Shown one piece after another: positions 8,787 through 17,411 of a stretch of DNA of 64,000 bases. Each line of letters starts with the position of its first letter. The first letter of the stretch is position 1. Below the pieces are notes generated by a model. That model made no database searches, was not told the origin of the DNA, and saw only the letters and a list, made by a program, of their open reading frames with translations. The stretch spans positions 16,266 to 80,265 of the forward strand of contig NZ_SIJK02000020.1 in assembly GCF_004762035.2 (NCBI RefSeq), given 5' to 3'. Source of the DNA: Candidatus Chloroploca mongolica. GTDB taxonomy: Bacteria > Chloroflexota > Chloroflexia > Chloroflexales > Chloroflexaceae. The translations under genes were made by a program, and so were the position numbers.

Positions 8787-10687
8787 TATGCCGTGCTTTC
8801 ACCCGGCGTGCGCCGCCGGTTGTGAACATAGATCCATTCAAACAGCAAGACAACCAGGACTAGCCCGAGCAGCCAGGGCCACAAGGGCTGCCCGGTCTCA
8901 TCTTCGATCAGCATCGGATCAAGGCCTGGTGCAACTGATGCCGGGAGGACACGCGGCGTCAGATCTGACTCGGCAGGCGCACCTGCATTGACGGCCAGTT
9001 GACCAGTATAAAGCAATTGTTGATTGGCGTATTCTTGCAAGGTGTAGACACCCGGCAGCGCGAGATCGAGCGCCTGCGTGGCCCCTGGCCCGACCATAAA
9101 CACCTCGGCGCTGCCATCCGGTCGCCCGAGTTCGATGCGGGTTGTCCGTGGATCGGGTGCGATCACCAGCGATTCGCCAGCCAATATCGCACCAGGCAGG
9201 GCCGGCGGGGTCAGATCGCGCACCGTGCGCGTCAACAGCAAGGGAAACGCAACGCGGCTCGTCAGATTGCCGCGTTCTAGATCAAAGGCCCAGACCGCGA
9301 TTTCGCTGGTTCCGGTACGACCGCGGAGCATCAGGGGTTGGTCGCCGCGCAGCAAGAGCGCTGTCGCCCACGCGTGGGGCTGGATCACCGCCACTGGCCC
9401 GAACTCGACACTATCGAGACTCACCCCTTCAAAGAGGGTCGGCTGCGCTGCGGTGACGCGCAGCGCGAGTTGCCCCGGCACGGGTTGGCGTTGCTGCGTG
9501 CTCACCTCCAGCAACGGTGTGCCAGCAGGCGGGTTGATCACCAGCACACCGCCGGCGGGCCAGGTCGCGGGAAGGAAGCCATCAAAGATCGTCAGATCAG
9601 GCTCGACCGTCGCCAAGGTACGCCCATAGCTCGTCGGGCTCACAGTGCTCACGGTAAGCCTTGGCACAGCACGCAGTGCACGTTGCAGGGTCTCGGGTTG
9701 CGCCGAGACAATGGTGACGGCGACTGGTCGCGTCTGGTTCAGGCTGAGCGTTGCCACATCGTCAATCGGCAGATCATCGTTGCCATCAAGCTCGGCACGC
9801 AAGATCGCCAGGCCACGCGGCACCGTCCAGGTCAATTCGGTCTCACCGCGTGGCCTGAGCGTGATGACCTGGGCATCAAGCAACTGGTCATCGCCAAAGA
9901 GGCGCAGGATCGTCCGCTCTGGCTCGTTGCCATAGTTGACGACGCGGGCATAGACTTGCACTGGCCCGTTGTTGCTGCGCGGGCGGGCGGTGAGCGTGAC
10001 GAGTGCTCGATTCTCGCGTGGGCCACCAACCGTAACCCAATCAACCGGCACGCTCGTCGCGTGGTCTGCAAGACTGGCCGCCTGGGTTTCAGCGAGGGCC
10101 GCATCGGTCAGGACGACCACCCGAGCCTCGGGGAAACCCTGGAGCGCTGCCTCGGCGAGGGTCAGTGCCCCCGCGAGATCGGTGCCGGTTCCGCCGGCCT
10201 GCAACTCATCGAGCGCCATCATCAGGCGTGGCATGCTCTCGGGATCAGCCGTATCGAGCAGGCGCGCCTGTGGGCCAGCCTCAATCAAGGTGATCCGCGT
10301 GGGTGCGGTTGGGCTACTGATCAAGCGTCGGGCCTCCTCGCGCGCCGCATCGAGGCGCGAACCGCCGAAGTTCGACGCAGGTGCGGCCATGCTGGTTGAC
10401 GTATCAAGCACAATCGCCAGATGCCCAGCCTGTCCAAAGAGCGCAAAGCGCCAATGTGGTTGGGCGAGGGCGAGTGCCATCAGCAGGGCGGCCAGCAGAT
10501 GGAGCAGCAGCAAGAGCGTCAAGGGCAACCGGCGGCGCCGTTGCGCCTCTTGCGGCTGGGGCAACCCCTGCCAGAGCAACAGTGAGGGAACGACAACACG
10601 GCGGCGTCGTTCGCGCAGCATATGCAGCAAGAGAATAACCGGAAGCGACAGCAGGGCAAGTAGGCCAAGCGGCGCGAGCAACGACAT
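8786..10687 (-). CDS. BatA-like membrane protein with VWA domain
   Basis: 633 residues. The N-terminus (LGLLALLSLPVILLLHMLRERRRR) is the BatA/Aerotolerance-regulator N-terminal membrane hairpin, and a second hydrophobic segment lies near residues 55-75. The VWA domain has an intact MIDAS motif, LDTSTSM. A long beta-rich region follows, then a single C-terminal helix (WPWLLGLVLVVLLFEW) with a basic tail. It overlaps the next gene by the TAATG junction at 8784-8788 and follows the DUF58 gene by 19 nt, so the three are translationally linked. In known systems such proteins work with a MoxR-type AAA ATPase; none is encoded nearby. Confidence 0.8.
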   Translation of the reverse strand: MSLLAPLGLLALLSLPVILLLHMLRERRRRVVVPSLLLWQGLPQPQEAQRRRRLPLTLLLLLHLLAALLMALALAQPHWRFALFGQAGHLAIVLDTSTSMAAPASNFGGSRLDAAREEARRLISSPTAPTRITLIEAGPQARLLDTADPESMPRLMMALDELQAGGTGTDLAGALTLAEAALQGFPEARVVVLTDAALAETQAASLADHATSVPVDWVTVGGPRENRALVTLTARPRSNNGPVQVYARVVNYGNEPERTILRLFGDDQLLDAQVITLRPRGETELTWTVPRGLAILRAELDGNDDLPIDDVATLSLNQTRPVAVTIVSAQPETLQRALRAVPRLTVSTVSPTSYGRTLATVEPDLTIFDGFLPATWPAGGVLVINPPAGTPLLEVSTQQRQPVPGQLALRVTAAQPTLFEGVSLDSVEFGPVAVIQPHAWATALLLRGDQPLMLRGRTGTSEIAVWAFDLERGNLTSRVAFPLLLTRTVRDLTPPALPGAILAGESLVIAPDPRTTRIELGRPDGSAEVFMVGPGATQALDLALPGVYTLQEYANQQLLYTGQLAVNAGAPAESDLTPRVLPASVAPGLDPMLIEDETGQPLWPWLLGLVLVVLLFEWIYVHNRRRTPGESTA

Positions 10688-10706
10688 GACAGCCTTCTTT
10701 ACCGAT

Positions 10707-11672
10707 CTAGTGCAATAACCGACGGGTACGCAGGTAGGGTATCACCATCTTTTCAATCGGCCAGTGGCTCATCACCGGGGCATAGGTTGCGCCGCGCCGT
10801 CCGCAGATCCGGGCCACCTCTTCACGCCAGGCGGCCACCCGCCGTTTGTAGTGGCCCAGCACCTCGTCATTCAGCGTCAACTCGATCCGTTCGCCCGTTT
10901 CGCTATCCTGCAATTCGAGCGGCCCATCGAGATCGGGTTGCAGATCGCGCTGATCAAGCAGGTGCAAGACAACCGTTTGCCAGCGCGGCGGCGCAACCGA
11001 GTGCAACGCCTCTTCTAAATTATCAGGTGATAAGAGATCTGAACAGATGACAAGAATGCCACCAAAGGGCCGACTACGGGTATACTGATTGACCACATCG
11101 GCCAGATGGGTTTCGTCCTGGGGCGTAATCTGCTCGATAAACTTGAACATCCGCAGCATATTTGCCTTGCCCTGCACCGGCCCGAACGGGCGCTGGGGCG
11201 TTGGGCCAAAGGGCACGATATGCAGGCGATCACTATGAGTAAGCGCAAGGTAGCCGAGCGCACCCACAATCTGTTGTGCCAACCGCAGGCGAGACGGCTG
11301 ACCGAGCATCATGCTGCGTGACGCATCGAGCAGCAGGTGGATATGCACATCCTGTTCGGCATCGCCGAGTTTGACCAGCACATGCGACTGACGCGCATAG
11401 GCGTTCCAGTCAACATACCGCAAGTCATCGCCGCTACTATAAGGACGATGGTCACTAAAAACGGTCGCCGGCAACCGATGGCGACTGGGGTGTTCACCAC
11501 TCGCCGGGTTGCCACGGAGTGTCCGCTGGGCCTGGAGGCTCATCCGTTGCATGCGGCGCAGGAAGGCTTCATCAAAGAGTGGCCCATGGTTGGTCTGGCC
11601 CTGCCCTTGGCTTGATCGCGCCGGAGCATCGGCAGTTCGCCGCTTACGGCGAAAAATAGTCTTGAACCACAT
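10707..11672 (-). CDS. DUF58 domain protein
   Basis: 321 residues from ATG 11672; the longer frame would start at 11711 inside the preceding gene. The DUF58 signature DHRPYSSGDDLRYVDWNAYAR lies near residues 70-90, followed by a VWA-related core with LLLDASRSMM. DUF58 proteins are standard partners of MoxR ATPases and BatA-type VWA proteins and have been linked to envelope stress and protein complex assembly. The start lies 29 bp inside the 3' end of the upstream coiled-coil membrane gene, suggesting coupling. The N-terminal 30 residues are basic and Gln-rich without membrane segments, so a cytoplasmic protein is likely. Confidence 0.85.
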   Translation of the reverse strand: MWFKTIFRRKRRTADAPARSSQGQGQTNHGPLFDEAFLRRMQRMSLQAQRTLRGNPASGEHPSRHRLPATVFSDHRPYSSGDDLRYVDWNAYARQSHVLVKLGDAEQDVHIHLLLDASRSMMLGQPSRLRLAQQIVGALGYLALTHSDRLHIVPFGPTPQRPFGPVQGKANMLRMFKFIEQITPQDETHLADVVNQYTRSRPFGGILVICSDLLSPDNLEEALHSVAPPRWQTVVLHLLDQRDLQPDLDGPLELQDSETGERIELTLNDEVLGHYKRRVAAWREEVARICGRRGATYAPVMSHWPIEKMVIPYLRTRRLLH

Positions 11673-12927
11673 CTCGTAGATCCGCCGGGATACGCAACGG
11701 GTCGTCACCAATTTCTACCCGTTGACTGCTCTGACCGCCACGTTCAAACCCGCCACGCGGATTAGCCGTACCGGCCTCCGTTGCGGCTTCATTGCCACTG
11801 CCCTGGGCTGGCTGATTGCCTTCCCCCGCCCCATCGAGTTCGAGGGGCACGCCATCCACCCCAAGGCGGTCGCTACTGCGCTCGCGCTGGGCACCTGGCT
11901 GCGCCGTCTGCCCGGCACCGCCACCCGCACCGGCAGCGGCATTCTCCTCCTGGTCATTCGTTTCGCCCTGATTGCCCTGCCCCTGGCCGAGTTGTTCGAC
12001 CGTATCGGCCAGTTGTTCAAAGCCTGCTTCCGGGGCACTGCTTCCGGGCGCAAGTGCATCGGCACTTTCACGAATCTGCTCGGCCACCTCGGGATTGGTT
12101 GGCGCAAGCTGATCGGCGGCGGCGCGCAAATCCTGCGCCAGTTCGGCGCGGGTCTGACTGGTCAGACCGCTGGCCTGGGTGGCCAGATCGCGGAGTTGTT
12201 GAGCAGCCTGGGCCGGATTGCCCTGATCGATTGCGTCGGCGGCAGGGCGCGTAAGGCCCTGATCGCGCAACGCATTGGCGAGCGCTTCGAGCGCAGCGGC
12301 ATTCGCGAGATCATTCTGGCTGGCCTGATCGTTTTGCGGCTCGGCAGCCTCAGGAGGCTGCGGCTCGGGCGGGGCCGCCTCATCGGCAGGGCTACGCACA
12401 GGTGGGGTGACCAGACCGGGCAGAGGTTCCGCTCCAGGTTGGGGAAGGGTGGAGCCCACGCCAGCCATGATCATCATGCCCCCGAGCAGCAACGCCAGGG
12501 CCACAACAAGGCCCAGTTCAGCCCATGGAAAGGCTCGATGGGCCATCACGCGGCGCCTGATCTGGTTCATCGTACGGCGCGACTGCTCATTGAGATACGT
12601 CGCAACGCCTTCGCTTGCGGGATCGACTTCGAGCGCCGTCGCCAACTGTTCGTGCAACTGAAAGCGCCGGTCGAGGCGACGGGCCACCTCGTGGCTCGAC
12701 ATCCGTGGGCGCAAGACCAGCAAGGCCCCGACCGCCACGCAGATCAGCGTCAGCGTCGAGACCCACGTCCACATCAGCGACCAGCCGAGTAGCAACTGCA
12801 GCCCAAGGGCGAGACAGGCCACCGACAGGGCTAGCCCGGTTGCCCGCAGCAAAATCCGCACCCCACGGCGCGCCCAGCGGTCACTGGCGAGGCGTTCAAG
12901 TTGTGTCTGAAGGGAAAGGTTACTCAC
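11644..12927 (-). CDS. Membrane protein with two N-terminal helices and Ala/Gln-rich coiled-coil tail
   Basis: 427 residues. Two hydrophobic stretches (about residues 27-70) and a third (about 134-158) anchor the N-terminal third. The rest is Ala, Gln, Pro and Glu rich, with a helical section (residues 210-310, AALEALANALRDQGL and similar) and a Gly/Gln-rich low-complexity section before a C-terminal motif DPLRIPADLRDVVQDYF. This layout resembles the DUF4175-like membrane proteins found upstream of DUF58/VWA genes, but I cannot assign the family firmly. It is the first gene of the cluster and is preceded by AAGGTTACTCACC, a region without an obvious promoter. Confidence 0.7.
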   Translation of the reverse strand: MSNLSLQTQLERLASDRWARRGVRILLRATGLALSVACLALGLQLLLGWSLMWTWVSTLTLICVAVGALLVLRPRMSSHEVARRLDRRFQLHEQLATALEVDPASEGVATYLNEQSRRTMNQIRRRVMAHRAFPWAELGLVVALALLLGGMMIMAGVGSTLPQPGAEPLPGLVTPPVRSPADEAAPPEPQPPEAAEPQNDQASQNDLANAAALEALANALRDQGLTRPAADAIDQGNPAQAAQQLRDLATQASGLTSQTRAELAQDLRAAADQLAPTNPEVAEQIRESADALAPGSSAPEAGFEQLADTVEQLGQGQGNQGETNDQEENAAAGAGGGAGQTAQPGAQRERSSDRLGVDGVPLELDGAGEGNQPAQGSGNEAATEAGTANPRGGFERGGQSSQRVEIGDDPLRIPADLRDVVQDYFSP

Positions 12928-12977
12928 CGTAACAGTATACCTGTCCTGAGTAACTCACGTCAAAGCGAAAAATGCGG

Positions 12978-13805
12978 TCAAGTCACCAGACTAAAGAGCA
13001 CGACCCCATACTGCCACTGGGCACGCAGGCGCAACCCGGCTAGGGCAAAGAGGCGATTCACCTCGGCCAATGAGGGGAAGGCCACCCCACCGGCCCCGAG
13101 CAAGCCCTGGAGGGCGCGGGTGGGCAATTCTTCACCCTGGACGAGATTCATCAACACACAGCGGCCTGTGGGATCGAGGACACGGCGCAGTTCACGCAGG
13201 GCGGTCGGAATATCGCCGATCTCATTGAGCGAGCCCCCCATCGCCATTGTTGCGGCTGCACCAGGGGCAAAGGGCAACGCCTGGGCTTTGGCGCGCACAT
13301 AGGTAATGCGCAGCCCCTCGGCGAGCGCATACGTACGCGCCTGTTGCAACATCGCCAGCGAATGGTCAATGCCAATCACATGTCCGGGTGCCCCCTGGCG
13401 CGCCTGTTCAAGCGTGCGCGCATAGAGGCCATTCGAGCAAGCGACATCAACAATCAGGCCGCCGCGTTCAGGCATCGTCAACCCGACCAGCAGGGGCAAC
13501 TCGCGGCTATAATCGAACGGCTCACCGGCGAGCAACGACAACGACTGGGGCCGCCAGGTACGCTCATAGCCCCAGGCCGCGACCGGCAGCACATTCGCCA
13601 ATTGCGCAATGCTATCGGGCATCAGCGGGGTTCCAAGGAGATCGACAAGCCCCTCGCGGATAGTCGCACGCATCCCGCACGTCGGACAGCGCAACTCACC
13701 CGTGATCAACTCACCTTCGTCATCGTACTCGGCGCCTTCAATCAACTCAAGCAGCATCTCTGGATGCTGCGGACAGGCCAGGTATTCCAACGCCTCAACA
13801 TACAT
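12978..13805 (-). CDS. SAM-dependent methyltransferase with Trm112-like zinc-binding N-terminus
   Basis: 275 residues. The first 60 residues form a Trm112p-like unit with two Cys pairs, one degenerate (CPQH and CPTCG), typical of the N-terminal extension of some class I methyltransferases. Motif I is IVDVACSNGLYART, and the post-I acidic strand is VIGIDHS. A later segment (LRELRRVLDPTGRCVLMNLV) matches the Methyltransf_11 fold. The substrate is unknown; quinones, small metabolites and tRNA-associated substrates are all possible. It sits between the VWA cluster and the HD-GYP gene on the same strand, 30 nt after the latter's stop, so it is probably co-transcribed with the regulator. Confidence 0.78.
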   Translation of the reverse strand: MYVEALEYLACPQHPEMLLELIEGAEYDDEGELITGELRCPTCGMRATIREGLVDLLGTPLMPDSIAQLANVLPVAAWGYERTWRPQSLSLLAGEPFDYSRELPLLVGLTMPERGGLIVDVACSNGLYARTLEQARQGAPGHVIGIDHSLAMLQQARTYALAEGLRITYVRAKAQALPFAPGAAATMAMGGSLNEIGDIPTALRELRRVLDPTGRCVLMNLVQGEELPTRALQGLLGAGGVAFPSLAEVNRLFALAGLRLRAQWQYGVVLFSLVT

Positions 13806-13835
13806 ACAGCAACCAGTTTCCTCTCGCGTTTCACC

Positions 13836-14825
13836 CTAATCGTCCATCAGCAACACACCAACTTCCTTCGGTTCCATCAACTGGCCTTCTTCGACCAGGG
13901 CCAGGAAGAGATCGAGCAACTGCGGATCCCATTCACGACCTTGGCCCTCGCGAAGGCGGCGAAGCGTCTCGGGGAGGCCAAGGGCTTTCCGGTAGGGGCG
14001 GTCGGTCATCATCGCATCATAGGCATCCACAATGGCCACAATGCGTGCCCCAATCGGGATCGCCTCACTGGCCAGACCATTGGGATAGCCACTCCCGTCC
14101 CATCGTTCGTGGTGATGGCGAATAATCGGCCCTACCTCAGCGGCAAAGCGCATCGGCTGAATAATGCGTGCCCCATATTCGGGATGCTTCTTGATCTGCT
14201 CATACTCTTCGTTTGTCAACTTGCCTGGTTTCCGCAGGATTGCGTCATCAACCGAGATTTTACCAATATCGTGCAACAGACCGCCAAAACGGATCGCCTT
14301 GAGTTGCTCGGCGGGAATATGGGCAGCAACGGCGAGTTGTTCGCTATAACTCGACAGACGGCGCAGATGGCTTTCGGTATACGAGTCTTTGGCCTCGACG
14401 GCGAGCGCCAGCATAAAAATGACGTGCTCGGTGCGTTCAAGCTGGTCAGTCAGCCGTTTAACCCGTAATTGTGAACTGATGCGTGCGCGCAACAGGCTAT
14501 GGTCAAACGGCTTGGTGAGAAAGTCATCAGCCCCAACTTCGAGACCACGTTGGCGATGCTCGCGATCATCGAGGCCAGTCAGCATCGTGACGGGAATGAG
14601 GGCGGTCGCCTCATTATCTTTCAAGCGTTGACACACCGCGAAGCCATCCAGCATTGGCATCGTCACATCAAGCAAAATCAGGTCGGGAGCCTCGCGTTCC
14701 ACCATTTCGAGGGCTTCTAGTCCATTTGATGCGGTAATTGGTGTATAGTGATCGCGCTTGAGTGTACGTACCAGCAGGTTGACGATGGCTGGGTCATCAT
14801 CAACAACCAGGATCTTGGCTGACAC
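13836..14825 (-). CDS. Response regulator with HD-GYP domain (cyclic-di-GMP phosphodiesterase type)
   Basis: 329 residues from GTG 14825 with an AAGGGA-like ribosome site. Residues 1-125 are a receiver domain with acidic pocket DDD at 9-11, phospho-acceptor Asp53 in LILLDVTMP, and conserved Lys in TKPFD. Residues 145-320 are an HD-GYP domain with LLHDIGKI, HPEYGARI, HHHERWDGSGYP and DAYDAMMTDRPYR, so the metal and GYP residues are intact. The family degrades cyclic di-GMP and is named after RpfG. No sensor kinase is adjacent, so its input is unknown. Confidence 0.93.
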   Translation of the reverse strand: MSAKILVVDDDPAIVNLLVRTLKRDHYTPITASNGLEALEMVEREAPDLILLDVTMPMLDGFAVCQRLKDNEATALIPVTMLTGLDDREHRQRGLEVGADDFLTKPFDHSLLRARISSQLRVKRLTDQLERTEHVIFMLALAVEAKDSYTESHLRRLSSYSEQLAVAAHIPAEQLKAIRFGGLLHDIGKISVDDAILRKPGKLTNEEYEQIKKHPEYGARIIQPMRFAAEVGPIIRHHHERWDGSGYPNGLASEAIPIGARIVAIVDAYDAMMTDRPYRKALGLPETLRRLREGQGREWDPQLLDLFLALVEEGQLMEPKEVGVLLMDD

Positions 14826-15080
14826 GTCCGTCCCTTTCTCGAAGGTGGCATGGAAGCCGCCCTCTACTGCCTGATGAACTTCCCAAAGATGTAGGAGGTA
14901 TACGTGAGGCGTAAGAACATCGGCAACGATATGCTGTATTGTACCCTATCATAGCACGCTCATGGTACCACGCTGTAACCTGAAAGCTTCCGGGAAGCTG
15001 TTAATGCTCTATGCGGGGAAAGAGGCCAGCCTGGGAGCGCGGGCTTCCTGCTCTCGGGGAGCGTTCGAGGGCGAGGGTAG

Positions 15081-15282
15081 GGCGATTGCATCATACGAAA
15101 CCGGAGACAAATATACGCGCTCTTTGGCAGCATGTGTATGCAACCAGCGGCGCAAACGGCGGCCCCCGGCCCTGTACGGGCACCCGCAAGGGGTGCCCGT
15201 ACACCCGGCCCGATCCCCGACCCTGTAGGGGCACCCCTTGCGGGTGCCCTGGTGGGGTGCATACACGAAAGATGCAATCGCC
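15081..15282. repeat. MITE-like element with 12-bp terminal inverted repeats (family M2, copy A)
   Basis: Begins GGCGATTGCATC and ends GATGCAATCGCC, a perfect 12-bp terminal inverted repeat. The interior contains ATACGAAACCGGA, GGCAGCATG, CAACCAGCGGCGCAAACGG and the palindromic CACCCGCAAGGGGTG. All recur in the same order in the 153-bp copy at 48917-49069. Non-coding. Confidence 0.8.
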
Positions 15283-15343
15283 CTGGGAGCGAGGGCGTCT
15301 CGCCCTCGAACGCCCCCGAGGGCGAGACGCCCTCGCTCCCAGG
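15282..15343. repeat. Long perfect palindrome (family P3, copy A)
   Basis: Two 27-bp arms (15282-15308 and 15317-15343) are perfectly complementary around an 8-nt loop; the outer arm reads CCTGGGAGCGAGGGCG. It abuts the right end of the MITE-like element. A related, less perfect copy lies at 48004-48066. It could form a strong hairpin between convergent or tandem transcripts. Confidence 0.75.
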
Positions 15344-15368
15344 CATGTCGGAAAACTTCATTCACAGA

Positions 15369-15716
15369 TCACTGAACAACCATCAGCACAGGTGGGGCCT
15401 CCGATGCCCCGTCATCGAGTGCGTCCATCGCCTGACGGAGTTTGACGAGATCAAGACCCTGATAGTGACCTGGCAGGCTCAGCAGGCGCCGACGGCTCTT
15501 GGCCCAGTTCAGGGCGAGGCCGCGTCGGTTGCCCTGTTGCCATTTGACGAGGGCCGCTGCGGCCTGGATGATGGCTTTGTAAAACGTCGCCGTTTCGCCC
15601 TCAACCCGCAGCCAGCAATACTCCCACTGTTCGTGGGCATGCCAGTAATGGCCGGCATTGAAGAGCCTGATGCCCTCACGGTAAGCGACTTCAAGGCGTT
15701 CAGCGTCCTCACGCAT
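15369..15716 (-). CDS. DUF309 family protein
   Basis: 115 residues, all-helical. The family core is visible: FNAGHYWHAHEQWE followed by GETATFYKAIIQAAAALVKW, the conserved pattern of the DUF309/TTHA0068 family. The function of the family is not established. It lies alone between a repeat cluster and the IscA-type gene, on the same strand as the latter, 81 nt downstream of it. That gap includes a short inverted repeat (GGGGAAGGC and GCCTTCCCC) at about 15742-15762, a possible terminator. Confidence 0.85.
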   Translation of the reverse strand: MREDAERLEVAYREGIRLFNAGHYWHAHEQWEYCWLRVEGETATFYKAIIQAAAALVKWQQGNRRGLALNWAKSRRRLLSLPGHYQGLDLVKLRQAMDALDDGASEAPPVLMVVQ

Positions 15717-15741
15717 CGGGACGATCCTAGGAATCAGCCAG

Positions 15742-15762
15742 GGGAAGGCAAAAGCCTTCCCC
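15742..15762. terminator. Short hairpin between IscA-type gene and DUF309 gene
   Basis: GGGGAAGGC, AAA, GCCTTCCCC: a 9-bp perfect stem with a 3-nt loop. There is no clear T-tract on the minus strand, so it may be a weak terminator or pause site. Confidence 0.4.
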
Positions 15763-15797
15763 TGGTATCTGCGTACCCTGGCCGGTCAACTGCTCAC

Positions 15798-16223
15798 TTA
15801 GCCGCTGCAGCTGCCGCAACCACCCTCATTGCTCGCCTCGCCGCCGTCATTGGCCGTACGGAACGAATGTCCACAGCCACAGCTCGAAACGGCATTCGGG
15901 TTCTCAATCTTGAAGCCACCACCCATCAGACTATCAACATAGTCAATAGAAGCGCCCAGCAGATAGTTGGCGCTGATCGGATCGACCAGTACCCGCAGGC
16001 CACTGGCATCAAACTGACTATCGCCTTCACGTACTTCGTCGTCAAACGTCATCCCGTACTGCATCCCCGAGCAGCCACCCCCCGACACAAAAACGCGCAG
16101 GGAGTACCCCTCGAGTTGCTTCTCGTCCATCATTGCCAGCAGACGGCTTGATGCGGTCTCGCTCACCACGAGCATCGGAGCGGCCTCGGCCACCTCGGTT
16201 AGGGTGTGTTCCATCGTTGCCAT
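15798..16223 (-). CDS. HesB/IscA-type iron-sulfur cluster insertion protein
   Basis: 141 residues from ATG 16223, supported by GAGGAG 7 nt upstream; the in-frame extension to 16376 has no such site. The A-type carrier signature is complete: SGGGCSGMQYGM for the first Cys and SCGCGHSF for the C-terminal Cys pair. These proteins receive Fe-S clusters and pass them to apo-enzymes in the cytoplasm. An extra C-terminal tail ends GGCGSCSG, adding Cys residues not usual in the family. No isc/suf genes are adjacent, so it is a stand-alone carrier. The window holds several possible clients, such as NifJ and the radical SAM proteins. Confidence 0.92.
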   Translation of the reverse strand: MATMEHTLTEVAEAAPMLVVSETASSRLLAMMDEKQLEGYSLRVFVSGGGCSGMQYGMTFDDEVREGDSQFDASGLRVLVDPISANYLLGASIDYVDSLMGGGFKIENPNAVSSCGCGHSFRTANDGGEASNEGGCGSCSG

Positions 16224-16374
16224 GTGCAACTCCTCTTCAACCTGATATCTATAGCCACTACCATTGCTCACATGTTTGAGCAGGGAGGTTCGAAGGAAAG
16301 TATACCAGAGATCAGCCGCTATTGCTAGGGGTTTCTTGTGAAAGTCGCCGCATCTTTCCTCTTTATTGGTGTGC

Positions 16375-16440
16375 AACGTACGCTTTCTGCTCTGCTGCCG
16401 AAGGGAGTGCCGGCTTCAGCCGGCTTCAGCCGGCACTCCA
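16375..16440. repeat. Dispersed palindromic repeat (AGTGCCGG family), copy 1
   Basis: Shares a core of about 32 bp, GCTGCCGAAGGGAGTGCCGG plus CTTCAGCCGGCT, and the flank GTACG-TTTCTGC, with the region at 25263-25330. The palindrome GGAGTGCCGGCTTCAGCCGG / CCGGCACTCC folds into a hairpin. Non-coding. Confidence 0.7.
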
Positions 16441-16471
16441 GAATATCAAGGAAATGTGCGTTACAGACTAC

Positions 16472-16867
16472 TTACGGCGTGACGACGATGTAGATCCGGC
16501 CTCTGGTTGGCTGGGCTGCGTCCATCTGGGCGGTCAGGTTGGTAAAGGCCGCGCCATACTTCTGCTGTAGCGCAGCGATGGCCGATGCCTCCTCGTCTGG
16601 CTCTAGCACACGGGCGTGCCCCTGCAAGGCTGGCCCTTGGACATTGCCGACCTGGTCACTCGGCGCAACCAGCACCGATGGGTTGGCGCGCAGCCGTTTT
16701 GCTTTGCCCGCCTGTGCCCCAGTGGTGACGTAGAGTGTACCCCCAGCCTCGGCGAACCAGACGGTCGTCGGCACTGCGGCACCAGTGCGGCGGTAGGTCG
16801 TCAGAACGATAAATTCTGCCCCATCCAGGGGCGTAAAATAGTCGTGGGGCGCGGATGTCTCAGCCAT
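16472..16867 (-). CDS. PPOX-class flavin/F420-type oxidoreductase
   Basis: 131 residues, the size of a single split-barrel flavin-binding domain of the pyridoxamine-phosphate-oxidase-like superfamily. Typical segments are FIVLTTYRRTGAAVPTTVWF (first strands), GTLYVTTGAQAGKAKRLRANPSVLVAPSD (cofactor-facing strand and helix) and PALQGHARVL. The family includes F420-dependent reductases and heme or FMN binders; the cofactor cannot be decided from sequence. The neighbouring upstream gene is a deazaflavin-dependent-nitroreductase-like protein 21 nt away on the same strand, which favours F420 and suggests one operon. Confidence 0.82.
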   Translation of the reverse strand: MAETSAPHDYFTPLDGAEFIVLTTYRRTGAAVPTTVWFAEAGGTLYVTTGAQAGKAKRLRANPSVLVAPSDQVGNVQGPALQGHARVLEPDEEASAIAALQQKYGAAFTNLTAQMDAAQPTRGRIYIVVTP

Positions 16868-16888
16868 ACAGGCACTCCTTGATAAGCT

Positions 16889-17332
16889 TCACGGCATTGG
16901 TTGCGATGCGCCACGATGGTGCAGGCGAACGATAGGGATCGTGCGTGCCGTGCGACTGCGGTAGCGCTCATAGTTTGGATTCTCGGTCTTTAGCACTGTC
17001 CAGAGCCGCTCGTACTCGGTGCCTTCGACGACCGCAGCGATCACGGGCAGAGTCTGCCCACGATCGGTCACGAGGGCGTGCGCCCGCACCTGGAGGTTAT
17101 GATACCATGCCGGGTGGGCATCGGCCCCACCGTACGAGCCGATGACGACATAGGCGTCGCCGTCATGCACACTATAGAGCGGCACCGTGCGCATCTGCCC
17201 ACTCTTGCGACCAATCGTGGTAAGCAGAATAATGTGGTCGCCGACATTGAGCAGCCGACCGTGCGACAATCGGTAGATCAGCGTGTGGATGAACATCGCC
17301 AACTGCAGCAAACGCTTGCTGAAAGACGCCAT
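16889..17332 (-). CDS. Deazaflavin-dependent nitroreductase-like protein
   Basis: 147 residues from ATG 17332, with GGAGG just upstream; an upstream in-frame extension to 17506 runs over the start region of the next gene. The core matches the Ddn/DUF385 family: LLTTIGRKSGQMRTVPLYSV, VVIGSYGGADAHPAWYHNL, and VVEGTEYERLWTVL with ENPNYERYRSRTARTIPIVRL. Family members use F420H2 to reduce quinones or nitro compounds at the membrane. An N-terminal amphipathic helix (LLQLAMFIHTLIYRLS) could attach it to the membrane. It pairs with the PPOX-class gene downstream. Confidence 0.85.
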   Translation of the reverse strand: MASFSKRLLQLAMFIHTLIYRLSHGRLLNVGDHIILLTTIGRKSGQMRTVPLYSVHDGDAYVVIGSYGGADAHPAWYHNLQVRAHALVTDRGQTLPVIAAVVEGTEYERLWTVLKTENPNYERYRSRTARTIPIVRLHHRGASQPMP

Positions 17333-17411
17333 ACGGAAACCTCCAGGTATAGGGTGAACATCGGCGCGAGCGAGCGGCCTTGCGTGCGTGACGTCTTGCT
17401 TGTCGCGTGGT

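Larger units (their letters stand above)
14826..15368. other. Intergenic region dominated by repeats
   Basis: No gene is supported. The left part (14826-15010) is the upstream region of the HD-GYP gene and contains ATTGTA at 14938-14943, a possible minus-strand -10 box TACAAT. The rest is filled by a MITE-like element and a long palindrome, both listed separately. Short open frames here on both strands are by-products of the repeats. Confidence 0.6.

Noticed and set aside
14962-16151. Several frames of 60-340 codons on both strands between HD-GYP and IscA-type genes
   Set aside because: They run through the M2 element, the palindrome and antisense to the DUF309 and IscA-type genes; protein sequences are Arg/Pro-rich translations of repeats.
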